40,310 nucleotides of DNA from Erysipelotrichaceae bacterium (GTDB lineage: Bacteria > Bacillota_I > Bacilli_A > RFN20 > CAG-826), in contig SVBF01000008.1 in the NCBI GenBank assembly GCA_015058945.1, forward strand, positions 1 through 40,310. The letters run 5' to 3'. Both the position numbers and the translations under genes were made by a program. Position 1 is the first letter of the stretch. The number at the start of each line of letters is the position of its first letter. This document shows positions 1-7,269 of this stretch, piece by piece. The notes below the pieces were generated by a model. The model ran no database searches and was not told where the DNA came from. It was given only the letters and a program-made list of their open reading frames with translations.

Positions 1-144
1 CATGTGAAGCAGACGGTCGAACCGTAAAATCATTCAAAGGGTTCCGCGGCATACGGATATGATACCCGTCCAGACGAGAGTTCGCGGCAGCCGGCCGGCT
101 GCCCTCCTATCGGAAGGGTACGGCTATATTGTTAATAAGATAGG
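1..144 (-). mobile_element. Left end of an IS110-family element (partial, runs off the window)
   Basis: The reverse complement of this stretch is nearly identical to 10535-10679, the leader of the complete IS110 element further right. The shared parts include the start (CCTATCTTATTAAC), a GC-rich palindrome (89-106) and a hairpin stem. The copies differ by a one-base indel after the palindrome and by a wholly different 15-base loop at 25-39. The transposase would lie left of base 1, reading leftwards, and is not visible. The junction with host DNA is near 139-144, because sequence beyond 144 is unrelated between the copies. I cannot tell whether this copy is complete. Confidence 0.85.
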
Positions 145-187
145 TTCATTCTATTACGAAACGCGGAATAATCCACGCATATGCCTA

Positions 188-210
188 AGAAAAACCCCGC
201 AAATGCGGGG
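188..210 (-). terminator. Rho-independent terminator of the Wzz-like gene
   Basis: On the minus strand a CCCCGC/GCGGGG stem with an ATTT loop is followed by TTTTTC. It lies just after the stop codon at 219. Confidence 0.85.
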
Positions 211-218
211 TGAAATGC

Positions 219-1727
219 TTACTTAGCGGCTTCTTCTTCTTTTTTCTTCGGCAAATCGATGATCGGATCGATGCGGTTGATGTAGACCGCCGCGAGGATG
301 AGCGAGCTCACGAGGAAGAAGACGACGAGTCCGGCCACGGCACCGAGGGCATTGGGGATGGAGCCACCGACGACGATGGTGTTCGCGTTGTAATAGGTCA
401 CGTTGGCACGCTGGGTGTTATAGAGGTAACGATAGGACTTATTGACGATCTCGGCATAGCCTTCTTCGCCGCTTAAGTTATTGCGGACCTCTTCGATCGA
501 TTTACGGAATTCGGCGCATCCTTCGGCCCACTTCTTGGTCTCTTCGTCCGCGGTTCCGGCCTGGATAGAGAGGAGGCGGGGCAAGGTACCTTGGCCCGGG
601 AGAAGGACGATGGTGGCGAGGTTGGCCTCGGTCGGATCGTTCTTGAACGTCTCCGTGTCATAGCCCATATCCTTGAGCTCTTTGATGTAGTCGTTGCGGC
701 GGAGTTCGATGTCGACGATGTCCTTGGTGTAGGAGGCGATGAGGTCGGCGTATTGCGAATCGCTGATGACGATGCCGCCGGAGCTCGCGACGAGCTCGTC
801 GATCTTGGCCTGTTTGGTTTTGGCGGTGATGATATCCTGCCTCATCCTCTCTTTATAACCATCGGCGGTCTCGGTGTAACGCGAGATGACAGTGGCCAGG
901 GTTTCCGGGGTGTAGTTGACCCAGAAGTTGACGTCGAGGGAGTCTTTGAGGTAATCGAAGTAGTCGATGCCGAGATAATCGAAGGCGTATTCAAAGTTGG
1001 TGGAGACGGTGCGGAGCAAGGTGCCATTGGCATCGACCACGCCATTGGCGGTGAAAGTGGTCACGAGGGCGTCGATTTCGCTGCGAATCGTCGCGCGTTG
1101 CGTGGCGAGGAGCGAGATTTGGTCCGCGAAGGAGAGGACGGAGAAGGATTCGGGCAAGCTCGTGTTGATCTCGTGTTGGTTCACGGCGGCCTGGGCCTTG
1201 ACGTTGACCGTCTCGATGATGTCGCCGACGAAGGAACGGGCGAGGGCCTGGTCCTTGAACGGGGCAAGCTTGGCCGTGATGGTGAACTTGTTCGGGGTGA
1301 CGTAGACCGTGGCGTTGGTCTGCGGATCCTCATAGGATTCGATCGAGATGGAGATGCTGTTGGAAAGGGCGGCCAAATCGATCGCGCCGTATTTGGCGTC
1401 GGAGTTCTTGACCTCGTTTAACGTGGCCAAGGAGACGAGGCTCGCGTAATCGAAGCGAGTGCCATCGACGAAAGTTCCGCCGCCACGGCCATCGCTGGTG
1501 AGGGCGATGTTCTGATAGGAGAAAGTCGAGGAGACGCTCTCCCTCATGTTATTCAGGAGGAAGCGGGTACCGAGATATCCGGCGACCGCGCCGAAGACGG
1601 AGAACCCTAAGATCCACCATTTGCCGAAAACGATGCCTTTGAGGTAGCGGCGCATCGTCCAGCGACGCGGCCTTTCGTTCTCGAGGGGGTCTTGGAGAAT
1701 CACGACATTTTGTTTTTCTTCGCTCAT
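219..1727 (-). CDS. Wzz-like polysaccharide co-polymerase / chain-length determinant protein
   Basis: The 502-residue protein has a cytoplasmic N-terminus, a membrane segment near residues 37-57, a long extracytoplasmic region rich in predicted helix, and a second membrane segment near 465-485 (IPNALGAVAGLVVFFLVSSL). A charged tail with KKKEEE follows. Two membrane helices flanking a large ectodomain is the layout of Wzz/PCP proteins, which set the chain length of exported polysaccharide. At 502 residues it is larger than CpsC/CapA types of about 230 and closer to large PCP proteins. It has no attached tyrosine kinase. The start is supported by GAGGTGA five bases upstream. It sits beside a mobile-element end, far from the polysaccharide locus at 27-39 kb. 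The functional link to that locus is inference. Confidence 0.65.
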   Translation of the reverse strand: MSEEKQNVVILQDPLENERPRRWTMRRYLKGIVFGKWWILGFSVFGAVAGYLGTRFLLNNMRESVSSTFSYQNIALTSDGRGGGTFVDGTRFDYASLVSLATLNEVKNSDAKYGAIDLAALSNSISISIESYEDPQTNATVYVTPNKFTITAKLAPFKDQALARSFVGDIIETVNVKAQAAVNQHEINTSLPESFSVLSFADQISLLATQRATIRSEIDALVTTFTANGVVDANGTLLRTVSTNFEYAFDYLGIDYFDYLKDSLDVNFWVNYTPETLATVISRYTETADGYKERMRQDIITAKTKQAKIDELVASSGGIVISDSQYADLIASYTKDIVDIELRRNDYIKELKDMGYDTETFKNDPTEANLATIVLLPGQGTLPRLLSIQAGTADEETKKWAEGCAEFRKSIEEVRNNLSGEEGYAEIVNKSYRYLYNTQRANVTYYNANTIVVGGSIPNALGAVAGLVVFFLVSSLILAAVYINRIDPIIDLPKKKEEEAAK

Positions 1728-1803
1728 ATGTTCACCTCAACTAAGGTAACGCAATGATAACCCATGCACGCGCAAAAAGCGAGTTGCAGGCGTCGCTCAC
1801 GCG

Positions 1804-3282
1804 CTAAAAGAATTTCTTCTGCAGATAATCGATGAAGTACCGAGAGTCCATCGCCTCGCCCGTGACTTTTTTGATCCAGTCTTTGGGGTCGAGGTAATCA
1901 AAGGCGAAATCCTTCTCCCTGAGCCAGCCTAGAATCGGGGATAAATCGCCTTTTGCGATGAAGGAATCGACGTCGAGGTCCTTCCTCATCTTCGCGAGGA
2001 TTTGGGCGCCATAGAGGTTGCCCAAGGCGTAGGAAGGGAAGTAACCGAAGGAGCCCTGGAACCAATGGACGTCCTGAAGGACGCCTTGCGCGTCGCAGGG
2101 GACGTCGACGCCGAGGTATTCCTTATATTTCGCGTTCCAGGCGGCACGGATATCCTTCACCTCGATCTTGCCGTTGATGAGGTCGCGTTCGAGCTCATAG
2201 CGGAGGATGATGTGGAGGCAATAGGTGTATTCGTCCGATTCGGTGCGGATTAACGAGCGGGTCACCTGGTTAATGAGGTTATAGAAACCCTCTTCGCTCA
2301 TTTCGCCAAATTCACCGCCCAGATGCTCTTTGCATAGGCCAAGCAAGGTGGGAACGAACGCACGGCTCCTGCCGATGAGGTTCTCGTAGAAGCGGGAATG
2401 GGTTTCGCATAAAGCGGCGGAGGCCCTGCCGTTGACATAGTTATCGAATTGGTAGGCGGGCCAGTTTTGGAATTGGATCGAATGACCGCCCTCGTGGATC
2501 ACCGAGTACATCGAGGAGCGCCAATCGTCCTCATGGTAATGGGTGGTGACGCGGCAATCGTCCTTAGCGACGTTATCGGAGAAGGGGTGTTCGGTCTCAC
2601 GAAGCACACCACGGCTAAGGTCATAGCCGATCGCCTCGAGCAAGCCGATGGAAAGGTGGGCTTGCTGGTCTTTGTCGTGAGGCAAAAGGGCGGGGAAGTC
2701 GAGTTTGGATTGGTTTTCCAGGACGCGGTCGAGGTTATCGATCAGGAATCTCTTCAAGGGTTCGAACACCGCATCGATATCCGCCTCGGTCTGCCCTTTC
2801 TCAAACTGGGAGAGAAAGGCGTCATATGCGGTTTTGTGATGAGGCAAGGCGAGCAATGTGGCTTCCTCGCGTTTGATTTCCACTAAACGCGTGAAATAGG
2901 GCTCGACGATCGACCAATCGGAGGCGTTTTTGGCTTTCTTCCACATCTCGACGCACTTCGAGGTGGCTTTGCTCCACTCCTCGTATTTCTCGATGGGGAG
3001 CTTCTCCATGTACGAAATCTCAAAGAGGAAATCGTCGGTCAGGAGCTCCTGGGCGTCATTGAGACCGCCTTCTTCCTTAGCCGCCTTGACTAAGCGGATG
3101 AATTCGGGGTCTTGGTAGATCGAGGCGGCTTCCGCGTCATAGAAAGCGAGGAGGTCGTTTTCCTTGGAGATCGCCTGTTCCGGAGCCGTGGTCTCGATGT
3201 CGAAATTGAGCAACGAGATCAGGTGGTGGAGCCTAGCGCGCTTCTCCAAAAAGGGTCGAAGGGCTTCAAATGATTTATTCAT
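1804..3282 (-). CDS. M32-family metallocarboxypeptidase (carboxypeptidase Taq type)
   Basis: This 492-residue protein matches the usual 490-510 of M32 carboxypeptidases, cytosolic zinc enzymes that remove C-terminal residues from peptides. The zinc motif HEGGH lies near residue 264 (VIHEGGHSIQFQN). The downstream RTESDEYTYCLHIILRYELE stretch near 345 has the family's conserved acidic and LHIILRYE features. The start overlaps the end of the upstream formate/nitrite channel gene by 8 bases, so the two are probably co-transcribed and translationally coupled. No terminator is visible after its stop. Confidence 0.93.
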   Translation of the reverse strand: MNKSFEALRPFLEKRARLHHLISLLNFDIETTAPEQAISKENDLLAFYDAEAASIYQDPEFIRLVKAAKEEGGLNDAQELLTDDFLFEISYMEKLPIEKYEEWSKATSKCVEMWKKAKNASDWSIVEPYFTRLVEIKREEATLLALPHHKTAYDAFLSQFEKGQTEADIDAVFEPLKRFLIDNLDRVLENQSKLDFPALLPHDKDQQAHLSIGLLEAIGYDLSRGVLRETEHPFSDNVAKDDCRVTTHYHEDDWRSSMYSVIHEGGHSIQFQNWPAYQFDNYVNGRASAALCETHSRFYENLIGRSRAFVPTLLGLCKEHLGGEFGEMSEEGFYNLINQVTRSLIRTESDEYTYCLHIILRYELERDLINGKIEVKDIRAAWNAKYKEYLGVDVPCDAQGVLQDVHWFQGSFGYFPSYALGNLYGAQILAKMRKDLDVDSFIAKGDLSPILGWLREKDFAFDYLDPKDWIKKVTGEAMDSRYFIDYLQKKFF

Positions 3283-3952
3283 GGATTTCTCCTTTGTTAT
3301 GTCGAGCGAGGTTGGTCAGGCCGTTTTGCAAGAGGTAGACGAGGATGCTGCCGATGGCGTTGCCCACGATGGCGACGAGCACCGAGACGGTGGCGTTCAC
3401 CCCATCGAAACCGGCGATGGCGATCTGAGCATAACTGAAATAGAAGACGTTGGCGATGGAGTGGTTGCAACCGAGCAAGACCATCGTGGCGATGGAGAGG
3501 CAAACCATCACAAGTTTCGCCGGAAGGCTCATCAGGCGACGGAAGCATTCGACCGCGAGGTAGACAAAGACGCCCGCGCCGACGGAACGGAGCAAGCAGC
3601 CATACCAGGTGGCTCCTTCGCCATAAAGGAATTTGGTTTGGGTCGCAACCGTCCAATCCTTGAGAATCAAGCCGGAGATATAACCGACCGCCATGGCGCC
3701 GACGATATTGCCGATGGCCATGACGACGACGTCGAACGCATAGCCTTTGTCCTTCTCCAAGACATAGCCGACTTTGCCGGTGAAGAGGTTTGCCCCGAGA
3801 AGGCAAACGCACATCAAGCCAAACGAGAAAAACACGGCGCCCCACACGGGCTGGCCCATGGAGCATAGTTGCAGGTTCACCGCCCCGCCGATGCCGATAA
3901 GCACGCCAGCCAAAATCCCAAGCCGGAAAGTTTTCCAAATACGATTGAACAT
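3275..3952 (-). CDS. Formate/nitrite transporter (FNT) family channel
   Basis: The 225-residue protein is mostly hydrophobic helices, as expected for a pentameric FNT channel passing formate, nitrite or related small anions. Diagnostic stretches are LLGANLFTGKVGYV, the family's broken-helix region, and GCNHSIANVFYF, which carries the central-histidine motif (N/E-H-S-I-A-N). The frame is open further upstream to 4135, but I place the start at 3952: the family begins about here, and a CATAAT box lies 7 bases before this ATG, which predicts a leaderless message. No Shine-Dalgarno site is visible. The gene overlaps the M32 peptidase by 8 bases. Whether the substrate is formate or nitrite cannot be read from the sequence. 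Confidence 0.9.
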   Translation of the reverse strand: MFNRIWKTFRLGILAGVLIGIGGAVNLQLCSMGQPVWGAVFFSFGLMCVCLLGANLFTGKVGYVLEKDKGYAFDVVVMAIGNIVGAMAVGYISGLILKDWTVATQTKFLYGEGATWYGCLLRSVGAGVFVYLAVECFRRLMSLPAKLVMVCLSIATMVLLGCNHSIANVFYFSYAQIAIAGFDGVNATVSVLVAIVGNAIGSILVYLLQNGLTNLARHNKGEIHE

Positions 3953-3959
3953 ATGCGCA

Positions 3960-3965
3960 ATTATG
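3960..3965 (-). promoter_or_regulatory. -10 box (CATAAT) of the FNT gene, leaderless arrangement
   Basis: CATAAT on the minus strand ends 7 bases before the ATG at 3952. A TTGGCG 17 bases further upstream could be the -35. Transcription would begin at or next to the start codon. Confidence 0.5.
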
Positions 3966-4155
3966 TACGCGGAAAGAAATCGCGCCAACCATTTCTTTCG
4001 TTTTCTTTTCTGGATAAAGAGGAAATCATCCGTGTTTTGCGTTGAAACATCCGCAAAACGCTTCTTTTTTTGCCACCGCGTCTTCTTTAGGGTTTCGCGA
4101 ATATAAAAGACAAACCCGCCAGAACGATGTAGCATTTTTCATCAAGAGGAACCTC

Positions 4156-5157
4156 ATGAAAAAACATCTCGACGACTACCGCCCCTTGCTCGACGTTCGG
4201 GCGACCCAAGCCGCCATTGAGTTCATCAAGCGCGACTTCGTTTCCCGCCTCGCCACCGAGCTGAATCTCACCCGAGTGAGCGCTCCGCTTTTCGTCTATG
4301 GCAGCAGCGGGCTTAACGATGGCCTTTCCGGCAAGGAAGTCCCGATCCGCTTCCACGTCAACGGCATCGAGGAAGAGGTTGAGATCGTCCACTCCCTCGC
4401 GAAATGGAAACGTTTCGCCCTGGGCAAATATGGTTTCCCTCTGCATACCGGCATCTACACCGATATGAACGCCATCCGCAAGGACGAGGACCTCGACTTT
4501 ATGCACTCGGCCTATGTGGACCAGTGGGACTGGGAGGTCGCGATCAGCAAAGAGGACCGCACTTTCGATTTCCTTCGTTTGGTCGTCGACAAGATTTACC
4601 AGTGCATCCGCGACATCGAGCGCACCTTGCACGTCCGTTATCAGACGCTGACGCCAATTCTCCCGGAGAAGATCGCCTTCGTGAGCTCATCCGAACTCGA
4701 GAAGCGTTATCCGAACCTCTCACGTAAGCAAAGAGAGGACGCGATCACCCGTGAATACGGCGCCGTCTTTCTCACCCAAATCGGCGGCAAACTTAACGAT
4801 GGCAAGCCCCACGATTCCCGTGCCGCCGACTACGACGACTGGAGCCTAAATGGGGACATCCTCCTCCACTACCCTCTTTATGACATGGCGTTTGAGGTCT
4901 CTTCCATGGGTATCCGCGTGAACAAAGAGAGCCTGCTGTCCCAACTTAAGGAAAAGGGTGAGGAATATAAAAAAGACAACGCCTATTGCCAAGCGATCCT
5001 TAACGATCAACTTCCCCTCTCCATCGGCGGAGGCATCGGCCAATCACGCCTTTGCATGTTCCTTTTAAGGAAAGCGCACATCGGAGAAGTCCAGGTTTCC
5101 GTCTGGGATGAGAAGGAAATCAAGGAACTCGAAAAAGAAAACATCCGTCTTCTTTGA
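4156..5157 (+). CDS. asnA: Aspartate-ammonia ligase (asparagine synthetase A)
   Basis: The protein makes asparagine from aspartate, ammonia and ATP in the cytosol. Its 333 residues match AsnA (about 330), a class II tRNA-synthetase-like fold. Recognisable stretches are YGSSGLNDGLSGKEVPI near the N-terminus, LHTGIYTDMNAIRKDE and YVDQWDWE in the middle, and LPLSIGGGIGQSRLCMFLL near the C-terminus. The frame extends upstream to 4042, but the ATG at 4156 has AGAGGA five bases before it and begins the conserved protein. It is divergent from the FNT gene, so the two share an intergenic control region of about 200 bases. Confidence 0.96.
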   Translation: MKKHLDDYRPLLDVRATQAAIEFIKRDFVSRLATELNLTRVSAPLFVYGSSGLNDGLSGKEVPIRFHVNGIEEEVEIVHSLAKWKRFALGKYGFPLHTGIYTDMNAIRKDEDLDFMHSAYVDQWDWEVAISKEDRTFDFLRLVVDKIYQCIRDIERTLHVRYQTLTPILPEKIAFVSSSELEKRYPNLSRKQREDAITREYGAVFLTQIGGKLNDGKPHDSRAADYDDWSLNGDILLHYPLYDMAFEVSSMGIRVNKESLLSQLKEKGEEYKKDNAYCQAILNDQLPLSIGGGIGQSRLCMFLLRKAHIGEVQVSVWDEKEIKELEKENIRLL

Positions 5158-5171
5158 TCGAAAGCTTGGCT

Positions 5172-6185
5172 TCACACCTTTTTATATCGCTGGTTTTTGC
5201 TCGTGGGCTTATCTGGATATTCCAGAATAATCTGTCCGCCCTTGATCGCCGGGTCTAAATAGTTTTTGCGCAATGTCTCTTTGCTTTTTAAGCCAAGCAA
5301 ACCCAAGATTTCCGTCGCCGTCACAAACGCCCCATCGGGCATCGCCGTCAAAAGTTTCTTCACATAAATGGAATCAACACCGAGGTGGGACGCGTCCTGG
5401 CTCAAATCGCGCAAAGCGGATTTAATCATTCTGAGCATAAAGACGATAAACGGATTGGAATTGCCCGCAGCATGGGAAGCGGAAATGGCCTTGTAGTAAT
5501 CCTCTTGATTGTCTTTGATGTAGTTTTCAATCGGCAAAAAGTAAAACACTCTCCTCCATTTGCCGAGCATGCAAGTTTGCCATAAGCGCACGGTTCGGCC
5601 ATTTCCATCGCTGAAAGGGTGAATAAAAACGAATTCATAATGGAAAACGGACGAGAGTATCAAAGGATTGATACGACCGAAATTCGCTTTGCACCACCCA
5701 AACAGTTCAGTCATCAGGCCATCGACAAGCTTCGGCGGAGGGGCAATAAAAACAACGTCCCCGTTTTCGTTACTGACGCCCTCGTTGCCGGTTCTGAAAT
5801 CGCCGGCGCCATCAATGACGTCTTTCCCCATGATCCGATGCACTCTCTTTAAATCCCGTATCGAAAAAGGATCAATGTTTTCCAATTCGCCATACGCTTT
5901 GATTGCATTTTGAATTTCGATGATGTCCTTTTTTGGACCGATGACGGCCTTACCGTTAATGATGTCTTTGACTTGGCCTAATGAAAGAGAGTTGGCCTCA
6001 ATGGAACAACTTGAGTGAATGGACCTCACCCGATTCTGTTTCCTAAGAACAGGGAAGCGGCTTAAATCATCGAGGGCGCCAATCTTGCCGATAAGTTCCA
6101 TTATTTCAGCCACGGAACTCAACATTTCATTTGTTACTACAAATGGAGGGGAATATTTTTCCATATTCATATTGTAATACACCAC
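5172..6185 (-). CDS. Fic-domain protein (probable AMP transferase)
   Basis: The 337-residue protein has the Fic motif HPFSDGNGRTVR near residues 189-200. It contains the catalytic His and the anion-binding GNGR loop that transfers AMP from ATP to protein hydroxyls. Near residues 56-65, HSSCSIEAN resembles the self-inhibitory helix (S/T)xxxE(G/N) of class II Fic proteins, with Ala in place of Gly. A C-terminal region (about 280-337) looks like a winged-helix segment with a conserved basic end. The true start may be any of three nearby ATGs (6185, 6170, 6164), and none has a clear ribosome site. The gene is AT-richer than its neighbours, which hints at acquisition. No partner antitoxin is adjacent. 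The target is unknown. Confidence 0.9.
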   Translation of the reverse strand: MVYYNMNMEKYSPPFVVTNEMLSSVAEIMELIGKIGALDDLSRFPVLRKQNRVRSIHSSCSIEANSLSLGQVKDIINGKAVIGPKKDIIEIQNAIKAYGELENIDPFSIRDLKRVHRIMGKDVIDGAGDFRTGNEGVSNENGDVVFIAPPPKLVDGLMTELFGWCKANFGRINPLILSSVFHYEFVFIHPFSDGNGRTVRLWQTCMLGKWRRVFYFLPIENYIKDNQEDYYKAISASHAAGNSNPFIVFMLRMIKSALRDLSQDASHLGVDSIYVKKLLTAMPDGAFVTATEILGLLGLKSKETLRKNYLDPAIKGGQIILEYPDKPTSKNQRYKKV

Positions 6186-6244
6186 TCTATGGATATCAAA
6201 GCATCTTGCTTATTATCTTCCTTATTAACTTGCTTATCGCACAA

Positions 6245-6272
6245 TCAAAAAAATCCCCGACGTCAATCGGAG
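6245..6272 (-). terminator. Terminator of tRNA-Leu
   Basis: On the minus strand CTCCGA pairs with TCGGGG (one U-G pair), followed by ATTTTTTT. It lies 13 bases after the tRNA 3' end. Confidence 0.8.
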
Positions 6273-6284
6273 ACAATTCGCGTC

Positions 6285-6366
6285 TGGTGCGGGCGAGAGG
6301 ACTCGAACCTCCACGGTTGCCCAATAGATCCTAAGTCTATCGCGTCTGCCATTTCGCCACGCCCGC
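6285..6366 (-). tRNA. tRNA-Leu (anticodon UAG)
   Basis: The minus strand folds as a cloverleaf with acceptor GCGGGCG/CGCCCGC and an encoded CCA. The anticodon stem ATAGA/TCTAT encloses the loop CTTAGGA, which gives anticodon TAG. The T-arm contains GGTTCGAGTCC. The anticodon and the extended variable region identify leucine. Confidence 0.95.
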
Positions 6367-6406
6367 ATCGGCTTTGGCGCTGCATAAGAATACAACTAAA
6401 AGCGCG

Positions 6407-6958
6407 TTAACCCAAAAGTTTTTGCATGTCCGGGTAGAGTTTCTTCGTCCACTCTTCCCCGATGAGCGAGCGCATGGTCCGATAGAAATCGGCCTCGCTG
6501 ACCTTCGCGCCGCCGAAAGTAAGCAGATGGTAACGCACCCCATACTCCGTGATGATCGTCCCCGAGTCCACGAAACCATTTCGGGCATAAAAAGCGATAC
6601 GTCTCTTTCTGATCTCGTTATCAGGGTAACGCTCCCCCACTTCGTCGGCGAGCAAGAACAAGCGATGAGAAGGATACCGGGCTTTGATTTCGTTTAGAAT
6701 GCCGGTTCCATAGCCTTTGTTCCGATATCTTTTGCTAACGGCAAGGAAGAAGACATAGAGGATGTCCTCAAACTCGACAAGATAGGTGAAACCGATGAAC
6801 CTCTCGCCTTCGTAGGCCCCGAAGAACAAGTGATGGTCCATGGCTAGGACCACCGAAAAAGGCGGACGCTCCTCGGCGGAAAAAGCGGTTTCGAACAAAT
6901 AACGGGATTTGGAGATGTCTTTCCCTTGTTCATCGAGGGGAACAAAACGTAGGCTCAT
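6407..6958 (-). CDS. GNAT-family N-acetyltransferase
   Basis: The 183-residue protein has the acetyl-CoA binding motif of GNAT enzymes: FFLAVSKRYRNKGYGTGIL, where the RxxGYG loop follows a beta strand. Before it comes an FGAYEGERFIGFTYLVEF sheet and after it the FYARNGF element that usually closes the core. It would acetylate a small molecule or protein amine in the cytosol. The substrate cannot be told. I prefer the ATG at 6958 over a TTG at 6985 in the same frame. Neither has a strong ribosome site. It lies between tRNA-Leu and a terminator and appears to be transcribed alone. Confidence 0.85.
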   Translation of the reverse strand: MSLRFVPLDEQGKDISKSRYLFETAFSAEERPPFSVVLAMDHHLFFGAYEGERFIGFTYLVEFEDILYVFFLAVSKRYRNKGYGTGILNEIKARYPSHRLFLLADEVGERYPDNEIRKRRIAFYARNGFVDSGTIITEYGVRYHLLTFGGAKVSEADFYRTMRSLIGEEWTKKLYPDMQKLLG

Positions 6959-6983
6959 GGCAAGATAGTAAGGAAAAGAAGGC

Positions 6984-7023
6984 AAAAAGAAAACGCCTTA
7001 ATCGGCTCTCGCTTAATAAGGCG
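6984..7023 (-). terminator. Terminator after the 48-residue gene
   Basis: On the minus strand CGCCTTA and TAAGGCG pair around a 16-base loop and are followed by TTTTCTTTTT, six bases after the stop at 7029. Confidence 0.75.
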
Positions 7024-7028
7024 CTTTC

Positions 7029-7175
7029 TCAGTTATATAGGAAGTTGCCCGTGTTTCCGTATTCCCACGCGTTGATTTCCGTGGCTTCGATCAGCTTATC
7101 CGCCAGCACATAGATGCGCTTGGTTTTCTTTTCTTGGTTGATCTCTTTTTCATTGTTTTCAAAACGTTCTTGCAT
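7029..7175 (-). CDS. Small protein of 48 residues, unknown function
   Basis: The frame encodes MQERFENNEKEINQ, then a Lys/Arg-rich centre (EKKTKRIYVLADKL) and a C-terminus ending GNTGNFLYN. It is charged and soluble, with no membrane segment and no family I recognise. It looks real: AGAAAGGAGA lies 5-6 bases before the ATG, a TTGAAA-16-TATAGT promoter lies upstream, and a terminator lies directly downstream, making a complete single-gene unit. A perfect 18-base palindrome resembling a CcpA/LacI-family operator lies just upstream of the promoter. The role is unknown. A regulator or stress peptide would fit, but that is only a guess. Confidence 0.7.
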   Translation of the reverse strand: MQERFENNEKEINQEKKTKRIYVLADKLIEATEINAWEYGNTGNFLYN

Positions 7176-7211
7176 ACCGTTCTCCTTTCTCTTCCATTTA
7201 GGAAGCGTGTA

Positions 7212-7239
7212 ACTATAGGACGAAAAAACAGGGTTTCAA
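7212..7239 (-). promoter_or_regulatory. Promoter of the 48-residue gene
   Basis: TTGAAA (7239-7234) and TATAGT (7217-7212) are separated by 16 bases on the minus strand, about 37 bases before the ATG. The -35 lies inside the hairpin that terminates rarA. Confidence 0.6.
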
Positions 7240-7248
7240 GTTCCCTGT
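7222..7248 (-). terminator. Terminator of rarA
   Basis: ACAGGG and CCCTGT pair around a nine-base loop and are followed by TTTTTTCG on the minus strand. Confidence 0.8.
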
Positions 7249-7249
7249 C

Positions 7250-7267
7250 TTTGAAAGCGCTTTCAAA
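7250..7267. promoter_or_regulatory. Perfect 18-base palindrome resembling a CcpA (cre) or LacI-family operator
   Basis: TTTGAAAGCGCTTTCAAA is perfectly self-complementary. Its core TGAAAGCGCTTTCA agrees with the Firmicutes cre consensus WTGNAANCGNWNNCW. It lies 2 bases after the rarA stop and about 10 bases upstream of the -35 of the 48-residue gene. It has no T-run of its own, so it is not a typical terminator. Binding by a LacI-family protein is inference. Confidence 0.55.
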
Positions 7268-7269
7268 CC

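Noticed and set aside
591..1421. 276-codon plus-strand frame opposite the Wzz-like gene
   Set aside because: Composition (Gly/Asp/Val-rich repeats) is that of an antisense shadow. The minus-strand gene has a signal, membrane helices and a terminator.
7222..7267. The TTTGAAAGCGCTTTCAAA palindrome as the rarA terminator
   Set aside because: It has no T-run of its own. The separate ACAGGG/CCCTGT hairpin followed by TTTTTT serves that role.
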